DNA of 64,000 nt from JAMZMI01 sp049115715 (GTDB lineage: Bacteria; Bacteroidota; Bacteroidia; Cytophagales; Cyclobacteriaceae): assembly GCA_049115715.1 (NCBI GenBank), contig JAGDZQ010000025.1, forward strand, positions 248,001-312,000. Direction: 5' to 3'. The position numbers and the translations under genes were made by a program. The notes under the pieces were generated by a model. It made no database searches and was not told the DNA's origin. It saw only the letters and a program-made list of their open reading frames with translations. This document shows, piece after piece, positions 54,771 to 63,476 of this stretch. Each line of letters begins with the position of its first letter. Position 1 is the first letter of the stretch.

Positions 54771-57700
54771 AAAGAATCACCCAAAACCGCATTGTCCAAT
54801 TATTCCAAGAAAAGGATGGATTGAATTACGAATATCTTGGCAACTGGGAGGAACGTGAAAACAATAGCAACATTGAGGAAACCTTGCTCACCAAATACTT
54901 AGCGCGTCAGGGCTACTCTGCTACCCATATCAGTAAAGCAATTTTTGAATTACAGTCAGTCGCCTCCAATTTCAACGACAGCCTGTACACTACCAACAGA
55001 GAAGTATACAAAAAGCTACGCTTCGGTGTAAAGGTAAAAGTGAATGCAGGAGACAACTACGAGACCGTGGAGCTGTTCAATTGGAAAGATCCACTTGACA
55101 ATGACTTTGCTATTGCTGAAGAAGTCACCTACAAGGGCAACAAAACCAAGCGACCTGATATTGTCATTTACGTTAATGGAATTGCCCTGGGTATTATTGA
55201 ACTCAAGCGTGGCATTGTGGATATTGGGGAAGGCATTCGACAAAACATTACCAACCAACAAGATCGCTTTATTCAGCCCTTCTTTTCTACCATTCAAATA
55301 CTATTTGCAGGCAGTGATTCTGAAGGATTGCGCTACGGCACCATCAATACAGAAGAGAAGTTTTATTTGAATTGGAAGGAGGATATTGATGATGTCAGCA
55401 GATTGATCATTGATAAATACCTGATCAAAATATGCTCCAAAGAGCGATTCATGGAGTTACTCTATGACTTTGTGCTCTTTGATGGAGGAGTTAAGAAACT
55501 ACCAAGAGTACATCAGTACTTTGGTGTAAAGGCCGCCCAGCAATTTGTCAAACGATACGAAGGAGGCATTATCTGGCATACCCAGGGCAGTGGTAAGAGT
55601 TTGACCATGGTATATCTCGCCAAATGGATATTGAGATACAACCCCCATGCTCGAATAGCCATCCTCACAGATAGAACAGAACTGGATAAACAAATAGAGG
55701 ATGTGTTCATTGATGCCGGAGAAAAAATATACCGAACAAGTAGCGGCAAAGATTTAATGTTGCAATTAGGTCAGGCTACACCTCGTCTGCTCTGTTCGCT
55801 CGTTCATAAGTTTGGTAAGAAGGACGTTAAGAATTTTGAGAAATTCATCCAAGAGCTAAAGAACAACCCCATTCCTGTCTTGGGAGAGCTATTTGTATTT
55901 GTAGATGAATGTCACCGCACGCAAAGTGGTCGGTTGCACAAGACCATGAAAGCCATGCTACCCAATGCAGTCTTCATAGGCTTTACGGGTACACCACTAT
56001 TGAAAAAGGACAAGCAGACCAGTTTGGAAGTGTTTGGCAAATACATTCATACCTACAAGTTCAATGAAGGAGTCGAGGATAAAGTCATTCTTGACTTGAT
56101 GTACGAACCCCGTGACATAGATCAAAAGCTGACCTCCCAAAAAAAGATTGACGAATGGTTCAAAGCAAAAACGAAAGGACTCAACGACTTTCAGAAATCT
56201 GAGCTAAAGAAGAAATGGGGAACCATGCAGAACGTACTCAGCAGTCGTTCTAGAATGGATAAAATAGTAGCAGACATCACATTTGATTTTACTACCCAGC
56301 GTTTATTAGAATACGGTAAATTCAATGCCATTTTGGTTGCCAATTCCATCTATGAAGCATGTGAATATTACAAACTGTTTCAAAAGACGGAATTCAAAGG
56401 CAAATGCGCTGTAGTGACCTCCTATAATCCTCAGACCAAAGATGTAACCACTGAAGATACGGGAGCAAATACCGAAACTCAGAAAGAGGCCATTTACAAC
56501 CTTTATGAAGAAATTCTCAAAGAGGTAAAACCACAACCTAACAAAACCAAAACTGAGAGTTACGAAGACTGGGCTAAGTTGAAGTTTAAAAAAGAGCCCG
56601 CCAATATGAAAATACTAGTGGTGGTGTCTAAGTTACTCACAGGGTTTGATGCGCCGAGTTGCGCTTATATCTATCTGGACAAGAGTATGCAAGATCATGG
56701 CCTCTTTCAAGCCATTTGTAGAACCAACAGAGTAAACGGAGAAGAAAAAGACTTTGGCTATATCGTAGATTATAGAAATCTCTTCGATAGCGTTGGAGCA
56801 GCGATATCCGTGTATACATCGGAGTTGGATATGGATGATTTTGATGCCAAAGACATTGGGATCATGCTGGAAGACAGATTAACTGTAGGTAAAAAGCGGT
56901 TGGATAACGCATTGGAAGCACTCGCCATTTTATGCGAGCCTGTAAATCCTCCCAAGAGCACTTTGGACTACATACACTACTTCTGTGGCAACCCTGAAAA
57001 GGAGGAAGCATTAAAAGAAACTGCATCGCAGCGAACAACTTTGTACAAAAGCACAGTTGCTTTCATAAGAGCTTATGCCAATATTGCCGATGAAATGGAG
57101 GAAGCGGGATATTCATTAAAGGAAACTGAGGGCATCAAAAAAGAACTTGATTTCTATCTCAAACTCCGCGAAGAAATCAGAAAGGCATCCGGCGAAACGC
57201 TTGACCTAAAGACCTATGAAGCGGATATGCGGCACTTGATTGATACCTACATTCAAGCTGACGAACCGGAAAACATCTCCCCTTTTGGCGATATGTCATT
57301 ATTAGAGATCATTACCAATGCGGGTATTGGAGAGGCAATTGGCTCACTACCCAAGAGCATCAAAGGAAATCGTGGAGCTATAGCAGAGACGATTGAGAAT
57401 AATGTAAGAAAGAAGATCATAAAAGAGCATTTATTTGACCCGGCTTTTTTTGAAAGAATGTCAAAACTGCTGGATGAACTAATCAAAGAACGCAAAGCCA
57501 ATGCCATCAGCTATGAAGAGTATTTGAAGCGAATTGCTCAGTTGGCCATGGATGTAAATGCGGGTAAAGGAGACGACACTCCTACTGCCATGAAAACCAA
57601 AGGCATGAGGGCATTGTATAATATACTTGATCATGACGAAAGGTTGGTGACTAAGATTGATTCGTCATTAAAAAGTGATGGGCCTGCCAATTGGCGCGGA

Positions 57701-57868
57701 AATACAGCAAAAGAAAATGTAATCAAGGAAATTATTTATAATCTCTTAAAAGATGGGATTCAAGAAGTTCCAAATGATCAATTGGCAGCTGACTCTCAGG
57801 AAGAATATGGTTTAAAAGCTAAGGTGGAGAAAATATTTGACCTTTTGGAGGAGCACAAGGAGTACTAA
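54755..57868 (+). CDS. hsdR: Type I restriction subunit HsdR
   Basis: A 1037-residue motor-nuclease. The N-terminal PD-(D/E)XK nuclease has D135 (RPDIVIYV) and E149-L-K151 (GIIELKRG). A superfamily 2 helicase follows with Walker A TQGSGKS (275-281), DECH (383-386), GFTGTPLL and the late motif QAICRTNR. All catalytic motifs are intact, so restriction should be active. It overlaps hsdS by 16 bases, and the next gene's ATG comes directly after its stop. Confidence 0.96.
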   Translation: MPGEIERITQNRIVQLFQEKDGLNYEYLGNWEERENNSNIEETLLTKYLARQGYSATHISKAIFELQSVASNFNDSLYTTNREVYKKLRFGVKVKVNAGDNYETVELFNWKDPLDNDFAIAEEVTYKGNKTKRPDIVIYVNGIALGIIELKRGIVDIGEGIRQNITNQQDRFIQPFFSTIQILFAGSDSEGLRYGTINTEEKFYLNWKEDIDDVSRLIIDKYLIKICSKERFMELLYDFVLFDGGVKKLPRVHQYFGVKAAQQFVKRYEGGIIWHTQGSGKSLTMVYLAKWILRYNPHARIAILTDRTELDKQIEDVFIDAGEKIYRTSSGKDLMLQLGQATPRLLCSLVHKFGKKDVKNFEKFIQELKNNPIPVLGELFVFVDECHRTQSGRLHKTMKAMLPNAVFIGFTGTPLLKKDKQTSLEVFGKYIHTYKFNEGVEDKVILDLMYEPRDIDQKLTSQKKIDEWFKAKTKGLNDFQKSELKKKWGTMQNVLSSRSRMDKIVADITFDFTTQRLLEYGKFNAILVANSIYEACEYYKLFQKTEFKGKCAVVTSYNPQTKDVTTEDTGANTETQKEAIYNLYEEILKEVKPQPNKTKTESYEDWAKLKFKKEPANMKILVVVSKLLTGFDAPSCAYIYLDKSMQDHGLFQAICRTNRVNGEEKDFGYIVDYRNLFDSVGAAISVYTSELDMDDFDAKDIGIMLEDRLTVGKKRLDNALEALAILCEPVNPPKSTLDYIHYFCGNPEKEEALKETASQRTTLYKSTVAFIRAYANIADEMEEAGYSLKETEGIKKELDFYLKLREEIRKASGETLDLKTYEADMRHLIDTYIQADEPENISPFGDMSLLEIITNAGIGEAIGSLPKSIKGNRGAIAETIENNVRKKIIKEHLFDPAFFERMSKLLDELIKERKANAISYEEYLKRIAQLAMDVNAGKGDDTPTAMKTKGMRALYNILDHDERLVTKIDSSLKSDGPANWRGNTAKENVIKEIIYNLLKDGIQEVPNDQLAADSQEEYGLKAKVEKIFDLLEEHKEY

Positions 57869-58582
57869 ATGCAACAAATAGAACTTGGAAATATCAGCAT
57901 TGATGTGGAGCAGAAGAATGTAAAAAACATTCACCTAAGTGTCTACCCTCCAAATGGTAAGGTTCGCATAGCTGCTCCTTCTAAGATGGATCTGGATACT
58001 ATCAGAGTTTTTGCTATCTCAAAGTTGCAATGGATCAAAAAGCAGCAGGAATCTCTACAGTCTCAAGTGCGTGAAACGCCAAGAGAATATATCAACAGAG
58101 AAAGTCATTACTTTCTGGGTAAGCGTTATTTATTGAAGGTAGTTGAGCAGAAAGGACGACCCAGAATAGAGATTGATCACAAGTACATTCATCTATTGAT
58201 TAGACCAAATACAGATTACCAAAAAAGAAAAGAAATCCTTGACTCCTGGTATCGCAGAGAGCTTAAACGAATTGTCCCTAAGCTACTACAGAAATGGGAG
58301 AAGAAAACAGGCGTGGAAAGCAACGAATTCAGGATTAAGAAAATGAAAACCAAATGGGGTACTTGCAACACAAAAGCAAAACGGATTTGGTTGAATTTAG
58401 AGTTGGCGAAGAAGCCAGTAGAATGCTTAGAATACATCATCGTACATGAATTGGTACACTTACTAGAAAGAAGTCACAATGCCCGCTTTGTAGCCTTCAT
58501 GGATGAGTTCATGCCTAAGTGGCAATTTCACAGAGATGAATTAAACAGGCTGCCCTACAGCCATATAGATTGGGGGTATTGA
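57869..58582 (+). CDS. DUF45/YgjP-type zinc metallopeptidase
   Basis: A 237-residue predicted metal-dependent hydrolase. The zinc site is visible as HELVH (193-197) with H203 as third ligand (ERSHNARF); the usual KTKWGTCN motif lies at 160-167. These proteins often sit beside hsd genes. Their role there is unknown; they might process or turn over the restriction complex, which is inference. The start directly follows the hsdR stop, with no spacer. Confidence 0.88.
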   Translation: MQQIELGNISIDVEQKNVKNIHLSVYPPNGKVRIAAPSKMDLDTIRVFAISKLQWIKKQQESLQSQVRETPREYINRESHYFLGKRYLLKVVEQKGRPRIEIDHKYIHLLIRPNTDYQKRKEILDSWYRRELKRIVPKLLQKWEKKTGVESNEFRIKKMKTKWGTCNTKAKRIWLNLELAKKPVECLEYIIVHELVHLLERSHNARFVAFMDEFMPKWQFHRDELNRLPYSHIDWGY

Positions 58583-58584
58583 TT

Positions 58585-59232
58585 ATGGAAGAAAAAAAAG
58601 AAGATAAGGAAGTGGAATTATTTGAACGATATAAACTTTTAGTTGCAGCTAGAAATTTTCATTATGAGAATTTTAATAAATGGCTTACCTATTTCTATGT
58701 AGCTAATGCAGCCGTTTTTGTAGGCTATATACAATTAATAAGTTCTCCCAAACTTGATAAAATTCAGTCTGCTCAATACCCTGTTTTAATATTTGGTTTT
58801 GCGGCTGGTCTATTACTGTACTGGTCAAGTAAAGGGTATTACTATTGGAATATCAACTTTATCATGTTAGTGAATCATTACGAAAAGAAACTTCTAAAAT
58901 GGAAAAAAAGAGAGCGGATATATTCAATGTTTGCAAATAAGAGTGTACAAAATAATTATTTCAACCCTTCATCGGGAGCAAATTTCAGTACCTCTAAAAT
59001 AGCCATATTGTTTGCATACATAATCGTTACATCATGGGGAGCACTACTTGCTAATTCCATTCTAAGTCTACCAAGTTTGACATCACTCTACTTATATGAT
59101 TGGCTGATACCCATTGTTTCAATAGTGCTGTCAGGTACAATAATAATTGGGATTATTTGGTTATTCGGAAAAAAAGAGAAACACATACTTTGGAGTAATA
59201 CAGTCCCTCTACATGATTTAGAAATTAAGTAA
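58585..59232 (+). CDS. Four-helix membrane protein at the end of the restriction operon
   Basis: A 215-residue protein starting at the ATG 58585, two bases after the DUF45 stop; an upstream in-frame TTG at 58570 is less likely. Four membrane helices lie at about 33-52, 65-82, 138-159 and 172-194, with a basic loop between helices 2 and 3 (KKLLKWKKRERIY). The layout resembles RipA-type small membrane proteins, but I cannot confirm this. A membrane protein in a restriction operon may act as a backup effector or a helper. Function is unknown. Confidence 0.7.
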   Translation: MEEKKEDKEVELFERYKLLVAARNFHYENFNKWLTYFYVANAAVFVGYIQLISSPKLDKIQSAQYPVLIFGFAAGLLLYWSSKGYYYWNINFIMLVNHYEKKLLKWKKRERIYSMFANKSVQNNYFNPSSGANFSTSKIAILFAYIIVTSWGALLANSILSLPSLTSLYLYDWLIPIVSIVLSGTIIIGIIWLFGKKEKHILWSNTVPLHDLEIK

Positions 59233-59241
59233 CTCAAACAT

Positions 59242-59358
59242 ATGTCAATCTACGCCAATACTAAAGGAACACTAGCCCAGATAAAGGAGAAACCTTTCAA
59301 ACTGGAAAAGGAAATCCAAGACCTCTTTGAAGCTAACCTCTCCCCTTTTCTATATTAA
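59242..59358 (+). pseudogene. Start of a DUF5655-type predicted nuclease, truncated
   Basis: An ATG at 59242 opens a 38-codon frame (MSIYANTKGTLAQIKEKPFK, then LEKEIQDLFEANLSPF) that ends in TAA at 59356. This is the highly conserved N-terminus of DUF5655/NucS-like proteins, which normally continue for over 200 residues with an (F)RIDTLAFD and EYK nuclease core. The rest is missing, so this is a stump. It lies just after the restriction operon, where complete members are often found. Confidence 0.6.
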
Positions 59359-59482
59359 AACATCAACAACATATTTCCATCCAAATGTCGCCTAAAGTAT
59401 AATCCCATTATCTAGTCTTTGCGTCGAGCTAAATAACTTCTTACCTTTCATTTATAACCGATAAACCCTCGATATATAGAAA

Positions 59483-61105
59483 ATGGAAGATCAACTCATC
59501 AAGCTCGCCGAATTAAATACCCTTGAAGAAAAGCAACCAGCTTACGCGCTGGCTGAAAACACAGATCTGGTACTGATCAAATATGGAGACAGTGTTTCAA
59601 TACTCTATGGCAGATGTCAACATAGAGGAGCGCTGATGTCGGACGCTACAGTAATTGGCGATGATATAGTCTGCGGACTCCACAACTGGGACTATCGATA
59701 CGATACGGGGGTGAGTGCCTACAACAACAGTGAGAAGCTCCACAAGTTCAAAGAAATCATCAAGGGAGAGGCTGTTTGGGTGCAAAGAGAAGAAGTACTT
59801 GCGTTTCAAAAAGACAATCCACAGCCATTCAATAGAGAAGAATATCAAGGCACGTATGCCGATACGCACCCTGAGGCTACAGAACCTTACACGAGAGAGA
59901 TTGGAGAGTTGGCCAAAAATGGACTGAAAAACTTAGGCCATCATGGGTTTACTGAAGCTATGGGTGTGGATAGAAACACGCTTCCTAAGTGGGAAAACAT
60001 TCAGTTTCTTCCAGCACAAATGGCAAAAAAACCATTACTAGATGATCATGAAGTATCTACTAAAGTTGTCATTGGCCCAAGAGCTAAGAAACCATTAGAG
60101 TTGGACATTCCACTTTTTGTGTCCGATATGAGTTTCGGGGCGCTCAGTAGAGAAGCCAAAATTGCCTTAGCTAAAGGCGCAGAAAAAGCAGGTACGGGTA
60201 TCTGTTCCGGTGAGGGTGGAATGCTTCCTGACGAGCAAGCCAGCAACTCCAGATATTTTTATGAGCTGGCTTCTGCACAGTTTGGGTTTACTTGGGACAA
60301 GTTGGAAAAGGTTCAAGCCTTTCATTTCAAGGGAGGTCAGGGAGCCAAAACAGGAACTGGAGGACATTTACCTGGCAACAAGGTACAAGGAGAAATTGCA
60401 AAAGTAAGAGGACTCGAACCAGGCCACTCAGCGATCAGTCCAGCCACATTTCCTGAGTTTAAGGGAATAGATGATTTCAAAGACTTTGCAGCAAAGGTTA
60501 GAGAAGTTTCAGGAGGAATTCCTGTAGGATATAAACTAGCCGCAAGTCATATCGAAAAGGATATTGCGTTTGCTCTGGAAGCAGGTGCAGATTACATTAT
60601 ACTAGATGGGCGTGGTGGTGGAACAGGTGCTGCTCCAACGGTACTAAGAAACAACATCAATGTCCCTACTATTCCAGCATTGGCGAGAGCACGTAAATTC
60701 ATTGATGATCAAGGTGTGAATGATGTATCATTGGTCATTACCGGAGGGTTAAGAATAGCAGAAGACTTTGCCAAAGCACTGATGCTCGGCGCGGATGCTA
60801 TAGCTGTTTCAAATTCCGCTTTACAAGCAATTGGCTGCTTGGGAATGAGAGCCTGCCATACGAATAACTGCCCTGTTGGGATCGCAACTCAAAAAGAGAA
60901 CCTTAGATCAAGGCTACTCATAGAAAGCTCAGCAGAAAGGCTCAACAACTTTTTCACCGCGAGCAATGACCTGATCAAAGTAATCGCTCGATCATGCGGG
61001 TATGACGATATCAGCCAATTCAACAAAGATGATTTGTCGACTTTCGATTGGGATTTGTATAAACTAACCGGAATCAATTATGCTGGCATAGGAGATCATG
61101 TTTGA
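59483..61105 (+). CDS. Rieske - glutamate-synthase-like FMN protein fusion
   Basis: A 540-residue fusion. An N-terminal Rieske [2Fe-2S] domain has ligands C45-x-H47 and C64-x2-H67. A glutamate-synthase-like FMN barrel follows from about residue 150 (FVSDMSFGALSREAKIALAK; GYKLAASHIEKDI; LDGRGGGTGAAP). A [3Fe-4S] motif is present at C452, C458 and C463. It has no glutaminase domain, so it is not full GltB. It may transfer electrons from the Rieske centre to FMN on an unknown substrate. Its stop lies within the antiporter gene (8-base overlap). Confidence 0.9.
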   Translation: MEDQLIKLAELNTLEEKQPAYALAENTDLVLIKYGDSVSILYGRCQHRGALMSDATVIGDDIVCGLHNWDYRYDTGVSAYNNSEKLHKFKEIIKGEAVWVQREEVLAFQKDNPQPFNREEYQGTYADTHPEATEPYTREIGELAKNGLKNLGHHGFTEAMGVDRNTLPKWENIQFLPAQMAKKPLLDDHEVSTKVVIGPRAKKPLELDIPLFVSDMSFGALSREAKIALAKGAEKAGTGICSGEGGMLPDEQASNSRYFYELASAQFGFTWDKLEKVQAFHFKGGQGAKTGTGGHLPGNKVQGEIAKVRGLEPGHSAISPATFPEFKGIDDFKDFAAKVREVSGGIPVGYKLAASHIEKDIAFALEAGADYIILDGRGGGTGAAPTVLRNNINVPTIPALARARKFIDDQGVNDVSLVITGGLRIAEDFAKALMLGADAIAVSNSALQAIGCLGMRACHTNNCPVGIATQKENLRSRLLIESSAERLNNFFTASNDLIKVIARSCGYDDISQFNKDDLSTFDWDLYKLTGINYAGIGDHV

Positions 61106-62342
61106 GGTCTTTACCTTAATCGTTGCGGTATCGGCGCTACTCTCTTATGTTAATCATAAGTTCTTAAAACTTCCGCCAACAATCGGAGTGCTTATTTTGA
61201 GCATTGTGGTTTCTTTACTATTAGGTAGTCTGAAACTTATCAATATTCAGTGGTTTCATCAGGCTTGTAGTATTGTAACTACGCTTGACTTCCGTACGAT
61301 CTTGTTTGACTTCCTGCTCAGTTTTTTGCTTTTTGCAGGAGCTATTCATGTCAACTTGAGAAACCTACTTCAGGAGAAAACGCCTGTTATTCTGTTTTCA
61401 ACTATAGGCGTAATTATCTCTACAGCCATCACTGGGTCTTTGATATACTTTATAGCAGGTCTGATAGGAATAGAAATCACTTATTTGCAAGGTCTGATTT
61501 TCGGTGCTTTGATTGCTCCTACAGACCCTGTTGCTGTGCTTAGTTTATTGCAGAAAGCTAACGTGAACAAAAAGCTCGAAATCAAAATAATAGGGGAATC
61601 CCTATTTAACGATGGAGTAGGAATCGTCGTATTTCTCTCGCTACTAGCCCTTGCTGGTGGCGTAGGTCAACATGGTGGTGGCGAGGTAACAGCTGGAACC
61701 ATTGCAGAATCGTTTGCTGTAGAAGCAGGTGGAGGAATCGTACTGGGGTTATTCTTAGGTTGGTTAGGCATTTTCTTCTTAAAAGCCATCAAAGACGAAC
61801 CTGTGATAGAGGTTCATATAACCTTAGGAATTGTAATGGCTGGTTATTCTTTGGCATCACTGATCGGAGTATCAGGAGCTCTGGCAATGGTTATCGCCGG
61901 AATTATGATTGGAAATAGACTAGCTAAACCTGATATGCCTGAATCATTGAAAGCAAACCTGAATACCTTTTGGAAGATTCTTGATGAAGTGCTCAATGCT
62001 GTTCTGTTCGTATTGATTGGACTTGAAATATTGGTGCTAGGATTTGAAATGGATTACATGATATTGGGAATAATCGCCATTCCAATAGTATTACTTGCTC
62101 GATACGTTTCAGTATTCATAAGCAATGCAGGTATTTCAAAAGCTCACCGATCATCCAAGAATGATCTCTTTATTTTGACTTGGGCTGGACTAAGAGGCGG
62201 TATTTCTATCGCTTTGGCCTTGACACTCATGGACCATCATAATCGAGAGCCAATCTTATACATTACTTACACAGTGGTCTTATTTTCAATCATCGTGCAA
62301 GGCCTCTCCGTCGGAAAGATTGTTAAGAAGCTAAAACCATGA
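61098..62342 (+). CDS. CPA1-family Na+/H+ antiporter
   Basis: A 414-residue polytopic protein with about twelve helices. Family marks are GALIAPTDPVAVLSLLQKA, the GESLFNDGVGIVVF segment with the paired acidic transport residues, and a late WAGLRGGISIALALTL. It is coupled to the genes before (8-base overlap) and after (4-base overlap). A link between proton exchange and the Rieske fusion is suggested only by operon membership. Confidence 0.92.
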   Translation: MFEVFTLIVAVSALLSYVNHKFLKLPPTIGVLILSIVVSLLLGSLKLINIQWFHQACSIVTTLDFRTILFDFLLSFLLFAGAIHVNLRNLLQEKTPVILFSTIGVIISTAITGSLIYFIAGLIGIEITYLQGLIFGALIAPTDPVAVLSLLQKANVNKKLEIKIIGESLFNDGVGIVVFLSLLALAGGVGQHGGGEVTAGTIAESFAVEAGGGIVLGLFLGWLGIFFLKAIKDEPVIEVHITLGIVMAGYSLASLIGVSGALAMVIAGIMIGNRLAKPDMPESLKANLNTFWKILDEVLNAVLFVLIGLEILVLGFEMDYMILGIIAIPIVLLARYVSVFISNAGISKAHRSSKNDLFILTWAGLRGGISIALALTLMDHHNREPILYITYTVVLFSIIVQGLSVGKIVKKLKP

Positions 62343-63094
62343 TCACGGGCAAGCCAAATATCATCCCGAGGTTTGAAGGAAGTATTCCTACACTCACCAC
62401 AGCACAAATGATTGAAGTGGATCGTTTGATGATTGAGGAATATAAGATCGAACTCATCCAAATGATGGAAAATGCAGGCAGATGTCTGGCCATCTTAGCG
62501 AGAGATCGATTTCTTGAAGAACCTGCAGCTGGCAAAAAGATTGTCGTTCTGGCTGGCACGGGTGGAAATGGTGGTGGTGCACTTGTATGTGCACGAAGGC
62601 TGTCTTCTTGGGGTTTTGATGTCGAAGTATTCCTTACACATGAGGATCGAATGACTCCAGTCCCTCAACATCAGTTGGATATATTGAAACAAATGGGACT
62701 TCTTGTAAAATCATGTGAGGAGTTAGATAAAGACAGAAAAACGAATCTTATCATAGATGGTATAATTGGTTATAGTCTGAAAGGGGCTCCCAGAGGTGCA
62801 GCCAAAGACATGATTCATTGGGCGAACAACAGCTCGGCTCCTATCCTATCGCTTGATACACCTTCAGGAATTGACCTAACTTCTGGAACCGTATATGATC
62901 TGGTGATAAAAGCGGAAGCGACGCTTACTTTGGCTTTGCCAAAGAAGGGACTTTATGAAAGCTCTGCGAAAAGCTTAAGAGGAGAATTGTATCTTGGTGA
63001 TATAAGTGTTCCTCCTTCGCTTTATAAAGAGCCTTCGTTAGGAATGGATATAGATAACCCTTTTGAGGGGAGTGATATTGTGAGAATTGATTAG
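62339..63094 (+). CDS. NAD(P)H-hydrate epimerase domain protein
   Basis: A 251-residue YjeF N-terminal-type protein (NnrE-like). GTGGNGGGALVCARRL is the nucleotide loop. IIDGIIGYSLKGAPRG and LDTPSGIDLTSG form the active-site region with the conserved aspartates. The ADP-dependent dehydratase half (NnrD) found fused in many bacteria is absent. It repairs damaged NADH/NADPH hydrates by epimerisation. It overlaps the antiporter gene by 4 bases and ends the operon. Confidence 0.85.
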   Translation: MITGKPNIIPRFEGSIPTLTTAQMIEVDRLMIEEYKIELIQMMENAGRCLAILARDRFLEEPAAGKKIVVLAGTGGNGGGALVCARRLSSWGFDVEVFLTHEDRMTPVPQHQLDILKQMGLLVKSCEELDKDRKTNLIIDGIIGYSLKGAPRGAAKDMIHWANNSSAPILSLDTPSGIDLTSGTVYDLVIKAEATLTLALPKKGLYESSAKSLRGELYLGDISVPPSLYKEPSLGMDIDNPFEGSDIVRID

Positions 63095-63109
63095 CCCGAA
63101 TAATTCGGG
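63095..63109 (+). terminator. Weak hairpin after the epimerase gene
   Basis: CCCGAA and TTCGGG pair around a TAA loop right after the stop. The following bases are AT-rich (ATTAATTATT) but without a T run, so termination is uncertain. Confidence 0.4.
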
Positions 63110-63351
63110 GATTAATTATTTAGAAAGATAGCACTCTGATTTACAGAGTAATTGATTTAGACGGGATAAAAATGCATAGCCCAAATTTGGGTTATGCTCA
63201 GTCAAGCTGACAGTAGGGCAAGCTCCTGACAGGGTTTGATTGATAGTGCGAACTTGGAAAAGTGATTAATGAAGTTTAAAAAATAAATGGAGTGTAAACG
63301 TGTTTGATTTTTGTCTTGCAATGCGCTTGCGGGATTTGCTATGGAGCACGA

Positions 63352-63426
63352 GCGTCCAGGATAGCAGCGGCATCCTTTTTCTTGTTTTTACAAGAAAAAG
63401 ATATAGCGGATAGCCTGATAAGACGC
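63352..63426 (+). ncRNA. Candidate structured RNA element, possibly the Flavo-1 motif
   Basis: Three nested helices are visible. The outer one is GCGTC (63352-63356) with GACGC (63422-63426). The middle one is CAGG (63357-63360) with CCTG (63414-63417). The inner one is a perfect 10-bp hairpin, CTTTTTCTTG (63375-63384) with CAAGAAAAAG (63391-63400). The flanking ATAGCAGCGGCATCC and GATATAGCGGATAGCC are sequences I recall as recurring between genes in Bacteroidota. The Flavo-1 label is from memory and unchecked. Confidence 0.5.
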
Positions 63427-63476
63427 CCAACTTTTCAAATGAGTTTACCTATTTCAAGTACCTAAATATTAGAGTT

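Larger units (their letters stand above)
63095..63476. other. Gene-free stretch of about 380 bases with several structures
   Basis: It holds the hairpin at 63095, a 22-base inverted repeat at 63175-63196 (arms CATAGCCCAAA/TTTGGGTTATG, one wobble pair), an imperfect direct repeat CAAGCTGACAG / CAAGCTCCTGACAGGG (63203-63234), and the structured element at 63352-63426. No gene was seen. Confidence 0.6.
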
